NCBI GenBank assembly: GCA_021613535.1
Contig: CP075494.1
Coordinates: 6,138,001 to 6,202,000 of the forward strand
DNA length: 64,000 bases
Source: Adineta vaga
Lineage: Eukaryota > Rotifera
Direction of reading: 5' to 3'
The translations under genes and the position numbers were made by a program. The notes below the pieces were generated by a model. The model saw nothing but the letters and a program-made list of their open reading frames with translations, had not been told where the DNA came from and ran no database searches. Shown one piece after another: positions 50,801-61,919 of the stretch (positions within the stretch are counted from its first letter, which is position 1; each line of letters opens with the position of its first letter).

Positions 50801-52109
50801 TCAAAAGTAATTTCAACAAATCTTTCTGGTCCTCCTCCACCAGTTCCTCCTCGACAAACGAAATCCGAAGATAAAACACCATCACCAAAACTTTCTATCC
50901 ATCAATCCAATAATCCAACATCCTCTTCCACCACTGTTAACAATCCGAAAGGTTCGTCAGACTATCATCAATCATTAATCTTAAACAGGAAAGTTTGTTT
51001 ATAGAATCATCTAATGAGTTTCTTTCGAATATTCATCCATCGGATAATGATAATGACGATGCATTATTAATTCAATTATCACCACAAAAAACACCAACAT
51101 CTCTTACAAATGGGTAATGAAAAATCTTCTGATGATCTTTTTTTGTTTTTCTATATAATTAAACTTCTTCTAGACATCATCAAACAAATTCTTCTCGTAC
51201 TTCGAAAATGAACAGTCTACCTAATCGATATGTTTTAGCAAATAGTCAACCAACATCATCATATGTCGTCAAAGTAAATATTTCTCTTTCGTTTTCTTTC
51301 TCAATAAATTATAAATCGATATTGAAATCTTTTCTTTCAAACAGCAAACATCATCGAATGATTTCAATACGAATAAAACGAGTAGTAGTCAGCAAACTAA
51401 TCATAAATTTCCTCTCTTTGTTTCTCCTATCTCTGATATTTCATCCGTTGATGCAACTCGTGCATCGTACGATAATATTTTAAATTATTGTCTTAATCCT
51501 GCAAATGAATCGAATTCAATTTATGCGAAATTTCATTTTCAACAACATGAATCGAAACCGAAAGTAGAAGATAAACAATTCGAACAACGTTGTGCTAATT
51601 ATGATAACCTTTCTTATCTTGTTATCGATGGGATAACATCGAAAAAATTCTTACATAGAGGAATAGGAAAAATCTCGTCTTGTAAAGATTATTTTGCTGC
51701 TACTACTGGTTTTAATTTTAATGAGAATGGACAGCGTACGTAAGATTGAGCATGGAGTGAATGATGATGCATGATTGAAATCATTGTGTGTTCTTTTTGT
51801 TTTCATGGGAAATTTAATCAACTCTATTTTTCATCTAGGAGACCTTGTTTTACAGCGAGACAATGGCAAATGATCAATGTAAGTCGCGAAAACGAAGAAG
51901 AAAAATTTTATCATTGAATCGAAATATTTTCTCTAGATACTCCAACAAATGCAACACCAGTTATTGTAACTCGAACATTAAGTCAATCAAATGTTCGAAA
52001 TGCTTCATCAACATTAGTCCAAGCAACAAATCCATTACAAATACCTTCACGTAGTCCATTATTGGCACATCATTCTCAATTTTATCATCCGCTTACAACC
52101 GAATTATAA
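47813..52109 (+). CDS. EPB41L5: FERM-domain protein, EPB41L5/Yurt-like
   Basis: Sixteen exons (47813-48052, 48418-48522, 48569-48611, 48665-48743, 48813-48910, 49229-49355, 49405-49581, 49639-49887, 49955-50155, 50206-50360, 50793-50951, 51005-51113, 51174-51273, 51345-51739, 51856-51878, 51937-52109) encode 810 residues. FERM F1 begins at about residue 65 ([15 protein letters not shown]), F2 holds [19 protein letters not shown], and F3 holds [22 protein letters not shown], the EPB41L4/5 signature, then [29 protein letters not shown]-adjacent region follows ([14 protein letters not shown]), then a coiled Glu/Lys stretch and a Ser/Pro-rich tail with a PPPPVPP motif. EPB41L5/Yurt limits apical membrane by binding Crumbs. 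Met at 47831 is an alternative start. Exon 15 is 23 bp; its acceptor at 51855 is required to keep frame. Confidence 0.9.
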
Positions 52110-52186
52110 AAGTGTTCACCTCTATGAGGTTTCATTTTTAATTTTTTTTTGTATATAAAAATTCTGTGGTGCTGTGTTTTTAATCA

Positions 52187-52204
52187 ATATATATATATAT
52201 ATAT
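52187..52204. repeat. (AT)n dinucleotide microsatellite
   Basis: Perfect AT run about 80 bp past the EPB41L5 stop codon. Confidence 0.85.
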
Positions 52205-52482
52205 GCATCGTTTTTCTGTTTGTTTGATTTTCGAAACACGATGAGAAATAAAGGGGGAAAAAAACTTTTGCATTCTCGTCACATATCATTGATGATTCCA
52301 TTAAGAGGTGATACTTTAAACATATGTGACATTTGCCTTTTATTTCAAACCAAGGTACTACTAACTATCTTGTCACTTTCAATGATAAACTTGCTTCTTG
52401 TCGAGTAAGAAAAATACACTCTGTTATTCATTCGCAATCAATAGAAATACAATGTGTTTTTGTGCTTGAATAACATCGATAA

Positions 52483-52508
52483 TATCATCATCATCATCAT
52501 CATCATCA
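52483..52508. repeat. (ATC)n trinucleotide microsatellite
   Basis: About eight ATC units in the intergenic region. Confidence 0.85.
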
Positions 52509-52997
52509 ACAACAAGGATACAAACATCTCTTGACACCAGCTGTGCTATCAGCTCAATAGGCGACCTCCTCCTCCTCCTATCTCGCCTACGATGATAGTT
52601 TTTTTTCATTGCGCATAAGAATAAAAGCCATGGACTGTATATACATATTCTTTTTTTTTCTCAAAAGATAATAATCGCGTTCATTTAATAGCAAATATTT
52701 ATCTTCGATGTCGCCATACTGACTGATTATGTTCTTACATTTCGATTAGAATATATTTCCGATCCTCTATTATTTGAGTCTTTCTTATTAGAGTTAGCGT
52801 TGAGGAAATGCATTAATATCTTGAAAATCATCAAATCAAAACCGCATCCAATCAAATTGTGGGAGAAGAAAAAAAAGCCGAAAGGAAAACACTCGCTACA
52901 TAAGTAGCGACGTCATCGTCGTTTACAATCATTATTTTACTAAACTATCAGATCAATTGGCCTTGAAAAAGTAATGTTTATATCGAATTTTTTTTAG

Positions 52998-54380
52998 ATG
53001 ACACAAGCAAATGCTGGTGGATCAGCTAAAGATGCAGCCGATCAAAATTTCGATTATATGTTTAAATTACTTATTATTGGAAATTCGTCTGTAGGAAAAA
53101 CATCATTTGTATGTTGTTGATTTGTTTATTGTTTTTTTTCGAAGTAAAAATGCACGTTTTTTTTTCTTTTGATTTTTCAAGCTTTTCCGATATGCAGATG
53201 ATTCTTTTACATCAGCATTTGTTAGTACTGTTGGAATTGATTTTAAGGTTAAAACTGTATTTCGACATGACAAACGTGTTAAATTACAAATATGGGATAC
53301 AGCTGGGCAAGAACGTTATCGAACAATAACAAGTAAATCACTTTCGAAAATATAATAGTTTTATTATTGAATTGATTGGTTTTCTTTTTCTCGTTAGCTG
53401 CGTATTATCGTGGTGCAATGGGTTTTATTCTAATGTATGACATCACTAATGAAGAATCATTTAATGCAGTACAAGATTGGTAAGTTTCATTGATTGAAGA
53501 TGACCTAGTTTAAGATAAATGAAATGAAACAATTTCCTTTGCGTACATTCATATTCTAAATATTAAAAAAAAAGAAATGAAGCAAACAAAATGCACCAAC
53601 ATTCTTTTCAGGTGTACACAAATAAAAATGTATTCATGGGATAATGCACAAGTTGTTCTTGTTGGAAATAAATGCGATTTAGAACAGGATAGAGCTGTTA
53701 CACAAGAACGAGGCAAACGTCTTGCTGATCAATTGGGTAATTGAATTAAATATTGTATCTTGAATGTACGCTTTCGATATGTGTTTCTTTTTTCGGGTTA
53801 ATTCTTTCTCTTTTGCTTCATATATATATATGTATATGTTGTGTTGTATGTGTTGTATTTTTCAAGGGTTCTACAGATAAAGACACATTCATGGGAAAAA
53901 ACCCCGATTATATTGGTTGGAAATAAATGTGATATGGCAAATGAGAAAGTCATTATGACACTAGAAGGAAAAAAACTTGCCGATGATCTCGGTAAGGTTT
54001 TTTCTTTCGGATAAAATTCACTCGAACATAAACAAAAACGAAATTTGTTTATTGAAAAGATGTTTAATGATAACATCAATTTTCGTTTTAGGTTTGGAAT
54101 TCTTTGAAACATCAGCAAAAGAAAATATCAATGTAAAAGCTGTTTTCGAAAGGTAAAGTGCATCAGCTGAAGTCATTTGTTTTCGAGACAAATTTCATAC
54201 TTTTGTTTTAGATTAGTTGATATTATTTTAGAAAAAATGTCGGATGCACCGGAAGATCCAAGTGGTAATAGTGGTCAAGGAAATGCTGCTTATGGTAATC
54301 AAGCAGGTGCCTATAATAAAGGAACGACAAGACTTGCCGCCAATGAACAGCAATCGAAAGGCAATCAATGTCAATGTTAG
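52998..54380 (+). CDS. RAB3: Rab3 small GTPase with a duplicated alternative exon
   Basis: Constitutive exons are 52998-53108, 53182-53332, 53398-53479, 54092-54152 and 54212-54380; exon 4 exists in two versions, 53612-53736 (4a) and 53867-53991 (4b). With either, the product is 232 residues. Motifs: P-loop GNSSVGKTS, switch I with [38 protein letters not shown] in exon 4, and ETSAKEN. The effector region and [13 protein letters not shown] start are Rab3-like, and the end is CQC, a double geranylgeranyl site. Rab3 binds synaptic and secretory vesicles and controls regulated exocytosis through effectors such as rabphilin and RIM. Exon 4a is nearer vertebrate Rab3. ATG directly follows a TTTTTTTTAG acceptor-like sequence. 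AATAAA at 54394-54399 is a candidate poly(A) signal. Confidence 0.93.
53867..53991 (+). other. RAB3: Alternative exon 4b of Rab3
   Basis: 125 bp, exactly the length of exon 4a, with the same phases at both ends, a pyrimidine/TG-rich acceptor ending TTTTTCAAG and a strong donor CTCG|GTAAGG. It reads without a stop and encodes a 43-residue version keeping W-x-x-QIK-x-x-SW, LVGNKCD and LAD-x-LG. About 20 of 43 residues equal exon 4a. Confidence 0.9.
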
Positions 54381-55367
54381 GGAACAAATAAACAATAAAT
54401 CTGCCTTTAAAAAAATGAGATGATCGCAATTTTTTCTTATTCCAGTCAATGTTTTCCTTTCTATTTATTTGTCGTTGTTTGTCTTGTAAGAAAACATACA
54501 CATACATACATACATACTAGAAAACAAATAAGATAAAACATATTCTTTTCTTCAATAGATACCATTCCGATTTAAGTTTATTATATGTATATATATATGT
54601 GATGTACCCGTATATCTTTTCCTTGTTTGTTTTCTCTTGTATTCGTGTATTTTTTAGTCTTTTATTTTTTGTCATGTGACCGCTACACCACCTCTCGTTT
54701 CTTTTGGATTGATTCTTTACCTCAATCGTATTTTTTTCTCTCGCCTTTCTTTCTTCTTATGTGCAGTATTTCTGATGAATCACTTTTTCATTTGTGTCAG
54801 ATGAAAAGCTGGTTTATCATTTATCTGATCTATGCGTTTGACTCTTATCCTATTGTTTTTTATTTAATGTTCTAACCAACGTCTACAACATTCATACATA
54901 CATTTCAACAAAAAAAACTTCACCATCAAATTTAGTTCTTTTTTCTTTTGTCAAATTTTCTCTGTCGACAAGATCATCGAACCATTACATAATATTTGAG
55001 CAAAACAATTGAGTTGATCTAATTCAATTGAATAGGAAGGAGAAAAAAAACAAGTCTTTCTTTTGTTATGAAGAGTTTCGCACAAGAAACAATGTTTATT
55101 GTCGATATAATTTTCCGAAGATGTCAAATGATGTGATACAATAAAGTCCTGTCGTATTAGAAAAGAAAAGCTTCTTATCATAATTGAAATTCTTTACAAA
55201 GACTGTCCTCAAATTTCAATTGAACAGAGTATTGACTAAATCTATTATTCACTTAGAAAAGTTTTCTCAACACGTTGTTCTACGGATAAAACTAATCATT
55301 TTCTATTGCATAAAGCATTCCCTAAGGAGATTTTTCTGTTCGAATATAAAACGTTGTTTTGTAGATC
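54381..55367. other. Intergenic between Rab3 and RNASEH2A
   Basis: About 1 kb, mostly T-rich, with the Rab3 3' UTR and a CATA-type repeat at 54492-54518. Short frames here lack support. Confidence 0.6.
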
Positions 55368-56743
55368 ATGGATATTTCAGAATTTGAAAAGAATTCCTTG
55401 TCAAATATTATATTTCGTTCATCATATGAGACGAATGATACAAATCGATCATTCTTTCTTGGAATTGATGAAGCTGGACGTGGTCCTGTACTTGGTAAGT
55501 TGAAGATATGATATGATGATGGTAGATTTTGGTTAAAAATCTATTTTAAAGGTCCAATGGTTTACTCGGCATTCTTTTGTGATGAAGATCATTTATCTGT
55601 TTTGAATGATCTCGGTTGTGCAGGTAAGATTGATAAGATCATTCATGAAAGATTTAGTTTTCTGATTTATTTAGATTCAAAACAATTAACTGAAGAACGA
55701 CGCTCATTAATATTTGCTGAATATGAAAAACATAAAACTTATCTTGGTTTTGTACTTAAAGTACTTTCACCACATATGATTTCTACGTGCATGTTAAGAA
55801 GGTAAGTCTTTATGTTTTCCTTTTAGTAACTTTGTCAATGTTTTTGTTTTCTAGAGATAAATATAATTTAAATGATATGTCTCATGGTAAATCAATGATT
55901 TCTTCGTTTTAAGAAAGTATTTGGCTTGCTTTTTCCTTATAGATGCAGCTTTAGAACTTATTCAATTAGTTCTAGATCAAGGTATCAATGTTAAACAAGT
56001 AGAAAATGAAACAATAAATGATTATAAAATGAAAAATTTTCTTTACTTTCAAGGTTTTTGTTGATACAGTCGGTGATCCAGATAAATATGCGAGTAAAAT
56101 TCGTCTTCGCTTTCCAAAATTAAAAGTTACTGTATCAAAAAAAGCTGATTCACTTTATCCGATTGTTTCAGCATCGAGTATTTGTGCTAAAGTAGTTCGA
56201 GATCAAATTGTTCAATCATGGAAAATCAAAGAATTTGATGAAGAAAAACAAATTATTCAATATGGATCTGGTTATCCTGGTGGTAAGAGAAAGAAGAAAA
56301 AGGATTTTCTCTAAATATATCTCGATTTTCATATGAATGTTTAGATCCTAAAACAAAACAATTTTTAACTGAAGCACTAGATGAAATCTTTGGTTTTCCC
56401 AAATTTGTTCGTTTTAGTTGGTCAACAGCATCAACTATTATCGGAAATAAATGCGTAAAAGTTTCTTGGTAAAGACAAAAAGAAGAGAATTTAAATTTTC
56501 TCATAACATTATCAATATATTTTAAGGGATGATGATGAAGATGAGAATGTAAATACAAAAACAACAGCAAAAAAACGTAAATCGGAAGTAATCGAAAGTT
56601 CAACAACAACAACAACAACAAAAACACTTTTCAGTTATTTTGCTCAAAAAACGGCAAAGAAAACTGAACCGATCGTTCGACGTACATCGGGTAGTCATTT
56701 TTTTCGCGCAGCACATCTTAAGCCAGCTGTTTTTCCTAACTAA
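55368..56743 (+). CDS. RNASEH2A: Ribonuclease H2 catalytic subunit A
   Basis: Eight exons (55368-55494, 55552-55623, 55675-55801, 55855-55886, 55943-55998, 56054-56282, 56345-56468, 56527-56743) encode 327 residues (human 299). Type II RNase H motifs are present: GIDEAGRGPVLGPMVY with the catalytic Asp and Glu, DSKQLTEERR, FVDTVGDP with a third acid, YPIVSAASICAKVVRD with the fourth, and YGSGYPGDPKT and FGFPKFVRFSWSTA in the later part. The enzyme removes single ribonucleotides and RNA:DNA hybrids from the genome in the nucleus, together with subunits B and C. The last exon adds a tail of basic and Thr-rich residues, a PIP-box-like TKTLFSYF, and more basic residues. AATAAA at 56810-56815 is a candidate poly(A) signal. 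Confidence 0.93.
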
Positions 56744-57431
56744 TTAATTGTGTATTAGAAACCAATAGAAAAAAAATCTTTCTTATTCGAATAGATAATG
56801 TCAGTTATTAATAAATGTGATGATATATTCAGAAGTACATCTTTCGACACATATTTTTCTTCCAGTGAATTCGTCAGAATCGAGGTCGACACGCATCTTA
56901 TCGATTGAAAACTTATTAACCATTATTTTTATCATGTAAAATCAATCAAAAATACATCATAACGAGTCGATCTAAAGAAGATATCTTTGACGGGCAAGAT
57001 AATGTAAAACCTTTTGTTCTATCCATTATAAACGAAAGACAGACTATTAATCATCTCGAGAATATGTTAATAAATCTTCGAAGTAACTTCCTAATAAGAA
57101 ACGAAGGCAACAGATTTTCGACTGTACTTAAAACTTCATCTTGAAAATCGATCACATTTTTTTTCTTTCTTGCTCTTTTAATCGATCGAGCAATTTGTTT
57201 CAACTTAGAAACACTCATTTTGACAGCGAACATCGAAAACAGCTGCCTACATATGTTACAATAATTGACTGATTATCTAGTTCTAACGACAAGCTTTTCT
57301 TCTTGTAGATTTAATTAGATAAATAATGACATTCATGACAAATAAAGTTTACAATATATGAGTGTAATTGCTCAACTGGAAAATAATCGATCGAATTTTC
57401 TCTCATGATCTACAGGTCGACATTAAAATAT
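56744..57431. other. Convergent 3' flanks of RNASEH2A and the Cys-rich protein
   Basis: About 0.7 kb. A minus-strand frame at 57051-57233 has no support. Confidence 0.6.
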
Positions 57432-58310
57432 TTAATTTAAAAAGAAAATTTGATGTGTAAGAATAATACTAACAATAAGAAAACAATAAGATATAGTTCG
57501 ATGATTTGATGATGATTTTGTCTGTATATGAATTTCATCATCACTTGTCATATTATACCAATCTGTATAATTTCGAAGATATTTTTTAATTAATTCCATT
57601 GTCATATTTCTATTACAAAGGTTTTTGTTACATTTATATTCTATATATTCTCGTTCTTCTGTAATAGCTCTCGGGAAATAATAAGTCATATCACTGAATA
57701 AAGTTGGCGTATTATCATTCGTACACGATTGTTTGATGTTAATATTTTGTGCATAACATAAACCATGTTTACATAAAATTGTTGAACGATTACCAAGTTT
57801 TGTACTGTCTTTACAACGATAACGTGTTAGATTACTTTTTGGTATTCGTGTTCGATATAATTTCGTATGGATTTTCTTTATTATGTGTTTACCTTCGGCA
57901 ATTAAACGTTCGATCGTATTCAAATAATATAAACGTGCACAATCATCTCTTGTTCGACATTCATATTGTCGATTGGTTATATTTGGTTGACCAGATTCTC
58001 TATTAAAACCTAACCATATTGATTGAGTAAGAAATTCTGATTGATTATAATCATGAAATCGAGATGTATCGTTTGTTGCTTTTAAATCAACATAAACATT
58101 TTCAGCGTCATAATCAACACGATAATTAATAGTACAAATAAGAGCTGGATGATAGATATTCGCATTTTCACTACAACGTACCGGTATTCTTCTTGGTTCA
58201 TGAAATGAAACTGTTAGTCGAGGACATTCAGATGTACAAAAAATATAATTACATGAGAGATATTTAATCCATAAAAATGAAAATAAAATAAGATGAATAT
58301 AAAATGACAT
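57432..58310 (-). CDS. Single-exon Cys-rich surface protein, GPI-like, with LU-type ending
   Basis: One uninterrupted frame of 292 residues, with start chosen at the Met at 58310 because a signal peptide (MSFYIHLILFSFLWIKYLSC) follows at once; the frame upstream is low-complexity. The mature part has about twelve Cys in pairs, several N-glycosylation sites, and a YKCNKNLCN segment near residue 245, like the closing C-x4-CN of Ly6/uPAR three-finger domains. A hydrophobic C-terminal segment (ISYCFLIVSIILTHQIFFL) with a polar spacer suggests GPI anchoring. I do not recognise the family. The missing intron is unusual in this window. Possible alternative: a type I membrane protein with a very short tail. 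Confidence 0.65.
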   Translation of the reverse strand: MSFYIHLILFSFLWIKYLSCNYIFCTSECPRLTVSFHEPRRIPVRCSENANIYHPALICTINYRVDYDAENVYVDLKATNDTSRFHDYNQSEFLTQSIWLGFNRESGQPNITNRQYECRTRDDCARLYYLNTIERLIAEGKHIIKKIHTKLYRTRIPKSNLTRYRCKDSTKLGNRSTILCKHGLCYAQNINIKQSCTNDNTPTLFSDMTYYFPRAITEEREYIEYKCNKNLCNRNMTMELIKKYLRNYTDWYNMTSDDEIHIQTKSSSNHRTISYCFLIVSIILTHQIFFLN

Positions 58311-60293
58311 AACGAATGTTATCGATCGGTAATGTAAGAATATAAGTGTGTAATTTATCCTCTCACTTGATAGAGATTTGTCTATGCTAGATCGACAACA
58401 GAAATAGCGAAACAAGAAAAAAAAGGAAAAATAATATAGAACTACCCTGCTTAGCAGAGTCTTATATGCTCTCTTCTGTTCCTCTCTCTCTCTCTCTCTC
58501 TCTCTGTTTGTGTTTCGCTCGTTTGCTTGCTCTTTCTCAGACGACCTTTTAGGTGTAGTTAGACATTCCCAAGAAAACATCTAGCTACTGCAGAAATAAT
58601 GCAAACAAAATCATTCATCGGAATAAATATGTATAGGAAAAAGACGACAAAGTTTTGTTGATGACATCTGATAAGAGTGAACAATTCGTGTCTAAATAAC
58701 TTTGTATGGTCTTAATGGATCTAATTGATGAGACATATAACAACTGACATGTGTCAGCTTTTGTTTATAATAATGTAGTTATTTCAGTAGAAATTGTCAT
58801 TAAAGAAAATAAATATTGCCTTTCGAACAAATCTTAACGCAATAGAATTATTATTTTAACATTGATTTGAAATAAGAAAATAGACTTCTGGCACTGATTG
58901 TATATCAATAGTTTATAGCTTAAAGAAAAAAATTCAACCTTATTTTGATGAATAAATTCACTGTCGGTGACAATCTCATGAGAATAAAGACAACCATCTT
59001 TCGCCATGTTTTGACATTAGTACACAATAGGAAACTGCTAATGCATCAATTAACCGGATTCTCTCTAAGAATACAAGTCAATCCTGTTATTTCCTATATA
59101 AACTCTTTTATGACAATGTCAACACAGGAGGTTTCAGTTAAACGAAAGATTAACGAGACCTTTGAATTACTATTCGTTCATTTAATAAAAACATTTCCAG
59201 TTGATATCGAAGCAAAACTTTGTTATCATTATTACTTCGATATGTGCTCGATTAACTTGCATATATATATATATAGGATCTAATTCGAAATAAATGGTTG
59301 CTATTAATTATTCTACCAGATAAATATAGAATACAAATACGCTGTATTTCATCAAATAATATCATAATCTCATAAATCTATTCATTTTTTTTTTAATATG
59401 TTATTAAATTAGCAGTCGATACTTATATGTGGCAAGTTTTGTCGATAATAATTTCTATATCAATCTACTCTTTTGCAAAATCAATAAAAGTACAAGATAT
59501 TCTGTTTACAATGAGCGATATTTGTTTACTTCTTCGATATATCGATGGTGTATGGAGATCTACATGGTCATCAAGATTCTTTATCGATACATGACGAATG
59601 ATAAAAGAACAGTATGCAAAGACAATGATAATGAAGAATAGAACAAATCATTGAATTAATAATGTGTATTATTTCAAAGAAAATATCAATCATAAAATAA
59701 ATTACAAACGATAGTTAAAACAGACCTTACTTAAACGATATAATTTATAGATCAATCAAAAGAACTGTATGAAAAACAAAAAAAAACGAATAACCTTTTG
59801 TTGAGGGTCAACATTAATACTATTTATATTTAGAATAGACACACTTTGATTGACGTTTACCATTAACATTCTCTTTTCATGTCTTGTTTATTTTATCTTT
59901 TACTTCAAGACGAATACTCCTATTCAAATCTACACAAAGCACGATTTAGTTCGTTCTAGTATGAAATGAATTTGAAAGCGATATACATTTCCGGATAGTT
60001 GACGGAAGTAATTATTCAATTAAATTTGCAATCGTTTTTACAGGATGATAAATATTGAACAGAGAGTGACGAATTTTGCTTTTTTTTTTGAAAAAAGACA
60101 AATGATTGAAAATAATCTACTTACAAATCATCTTATGTAATCTGTCCATGTAGTTCTGATAGAAACAGTCAAATTATTTCTCTATCAACAAACTAATCAT
60201 TTGCTTAGGAAAGAAAAAGAACAATTTTTCTTTTCTTATATTCTTGCACTTGTAATCATCACATTCATATTTTCACATTTCTAACAAAAAAAC
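58311..60293. other. Intergenic of 2 kb between the Cys-rich protein and P450
   Basis: It should hold two divergent promoters. Besides the CT tract, only short chance frames (for example 58945-59283) were seen. Confidence 0.6.
58482..58505. repeat. (CT)n dinucleotide microsatellite
   Basis: About twelve CT units, upstream of the Cys-rich protein start; it creates an Arg/Glu repeat in the longer frame. Confidence 0.9.
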
Positions 60294-61919
60294 ATGTCGT
60301 CAATAACACTTGCTATTGTTATTATTTTTTTATGTCTGGTTTATTATTACCTTAAATCGACTTACTTTACGTTACGTGGTTCAATACCTGGTATTCCACC
60401 TCATTTCTTATTTGGCAATTTTTTTCATTTAGCATGGATTACACGAAAATATGGATCAATGCCGGATTCTGTCATACATTTAAAAGAACGATTCGGTGAT
60501 GTCTATCAACTATGGATTGGTGCAATGCGAATGATTATGATTAATCGTTTAGAAGATGCTCAACATATATTTTCTCATCGACATATCTATGATCAAGGTG
60601 ATCTGTTTACGGAAAATTTTAAGATTATTAATCCACATGGAATTATTTGTTTGAAAGGTAGATTTTTTGTTCTATCAATATATTTTCAATTCTCTAGTTG
60701 TAGGTGCCGAATTTAAACGACATGCAACTTTTACTGCACCCTTATTTCGTCGCGCAAAAATTCTCGTTCATTTAAATACTATTACAGATTGTACAGATAA
60801 ATTACTAGATCGTTGGCGTACTCATTATACTGATCCTACTGAAGTTCATTTGGATATGATTGAACAATCACAACAATTACTTCTTGCCGTATTTGGATTT
60901 ATTGCTTTTGATTATGATTTACATACATTAGATGATGATGCAAATATGAAACATAATGAACTGACCGAAGCATTCTATTCATTATTGAATACGATGCAAA
61001 TACTTTTTCGATTACCGATATTTCTAGCTCGAATGTTTTGGTTTTTCAATTTTAAAGCACAACGAGCACGAAAAGTTATTGATCAATATTTAGAAAAAAT
61101 GATTGAACATGAATTAAATGCATCTGAGGAAATGCGTGCTGAACGAAAAAGAACAACATTAATTGCATCGTTAGTAACTTCTTTACAAGAAGATGAACAA
61201 CTCGAAGCAATAAAACCTGAAGAAGAAAAAAAAGGTAAATTCATTTTGATATCATACAAAAGATCATCTAAACAGTTGACTATGTAGGATTATCACGTAA
61301 TGAAGTTATGAGTGAAATGTTAGCATTTCTTTCTGCTGGCTTTGGAACGACATCAACGTCCCTGATTTGGTTTATCTATTATATGAGTAAAAAACCAGAT
61401 GTTCAAAAGAAAATAAAAGATGAACTTGCTGAATATGATGGACAACGTGTTTCACTTGAACAACTCGATTCCTTGGTTTATTTGGATTGTGTTCTTCGAG
61501 AACTATTACGTTTAGTTGGACCAGTTTTAGGTACAGTTCGAACATTAACAACTGATGATCAATTACCAGGCAGTGGTGTTCAATTGAAACAAGGTGATTC
61601 AGTTATGATTTCATTTTATACATTAGCAAGAGATAAACGTTATTGGTCTGATTTATATGATCTAAATGAATTTCATCCTGAACGATATTTAAATGATCCT
61701 GAACATAAGAATAATCTTGCTGCATTGATGGCATTTGGTGGTGGTCATCGACAATGTATGGGACAAGATTTAGCTCGATTTGAATTGAAAGTTATTTGTG
61801 CACGATTGATGCAATTTGTAAGTTTTGGTGATGGTGGACCAAAATTAAATGCTGGAGGATATGATGTTACAGACACTAATAAACCGAAAAACATCGGTGT
61901 AACTGTACGATTTGATTGA
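60294..61919 (+). CDS. Cytochrome P450 monooxygenase
   Basis: Three exons (60294-60657, 60704-61234, 61288-61919) encode 508 residues. An N-terminal membrane anchor (ITLAIVIIFLCLVYYYL) is followed by a Pro-rich hinge (SIPGIPPHFLFGNFFHL). The I-helix reads AGFGTTSTS; the K-helix ExxR is ELLR; the PERF region is FHPERYL; the heme loop is FGGGHRQCMG with the Cys ligand. The order and spacing are those of ER-bound animal P450s. It belongs loosely to the CYP3/CYP4-like group, but I do not assign a family. The I-helix lacks the usual acid before TT. Such enzymes insert oxygen into lipids or xenobiotics using P450 reductase. AATAAA at 62072-62077 is a candidate poly(A) signal. Confidence 0.93.

Larger units (their letters stand above)
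52110..52997. other. Intergenic between EPB41L5 and Rab3
   Basis: It holds an AT run (52187-52204) and an ATC run (52483-52508). The last bases (TTTTTTTTAG directly before the Rab3 ATG) look like a splice acceptor, suggesting a Rab3 5' UTR intron. Confidence 0.6.

Noticed and set aside
54223-54507. Minus-strand frames over the last Rab3 exon
   Set aside because: Shadow frames of a well-supported exon and its 3' UTR.
58311-58580. N-terminal extension of the Cys-rich protein to 382 residues
   Set aside because: The extension includes a translated CT microsatellite and places the signal peptide 90 residues inside. The internal Met fits better.
58945-59283. 112-residue plus-strand frame in the gap before P450
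   Set aside because: No motif, no signal peptide, ends in an AT run; it looks like chance.
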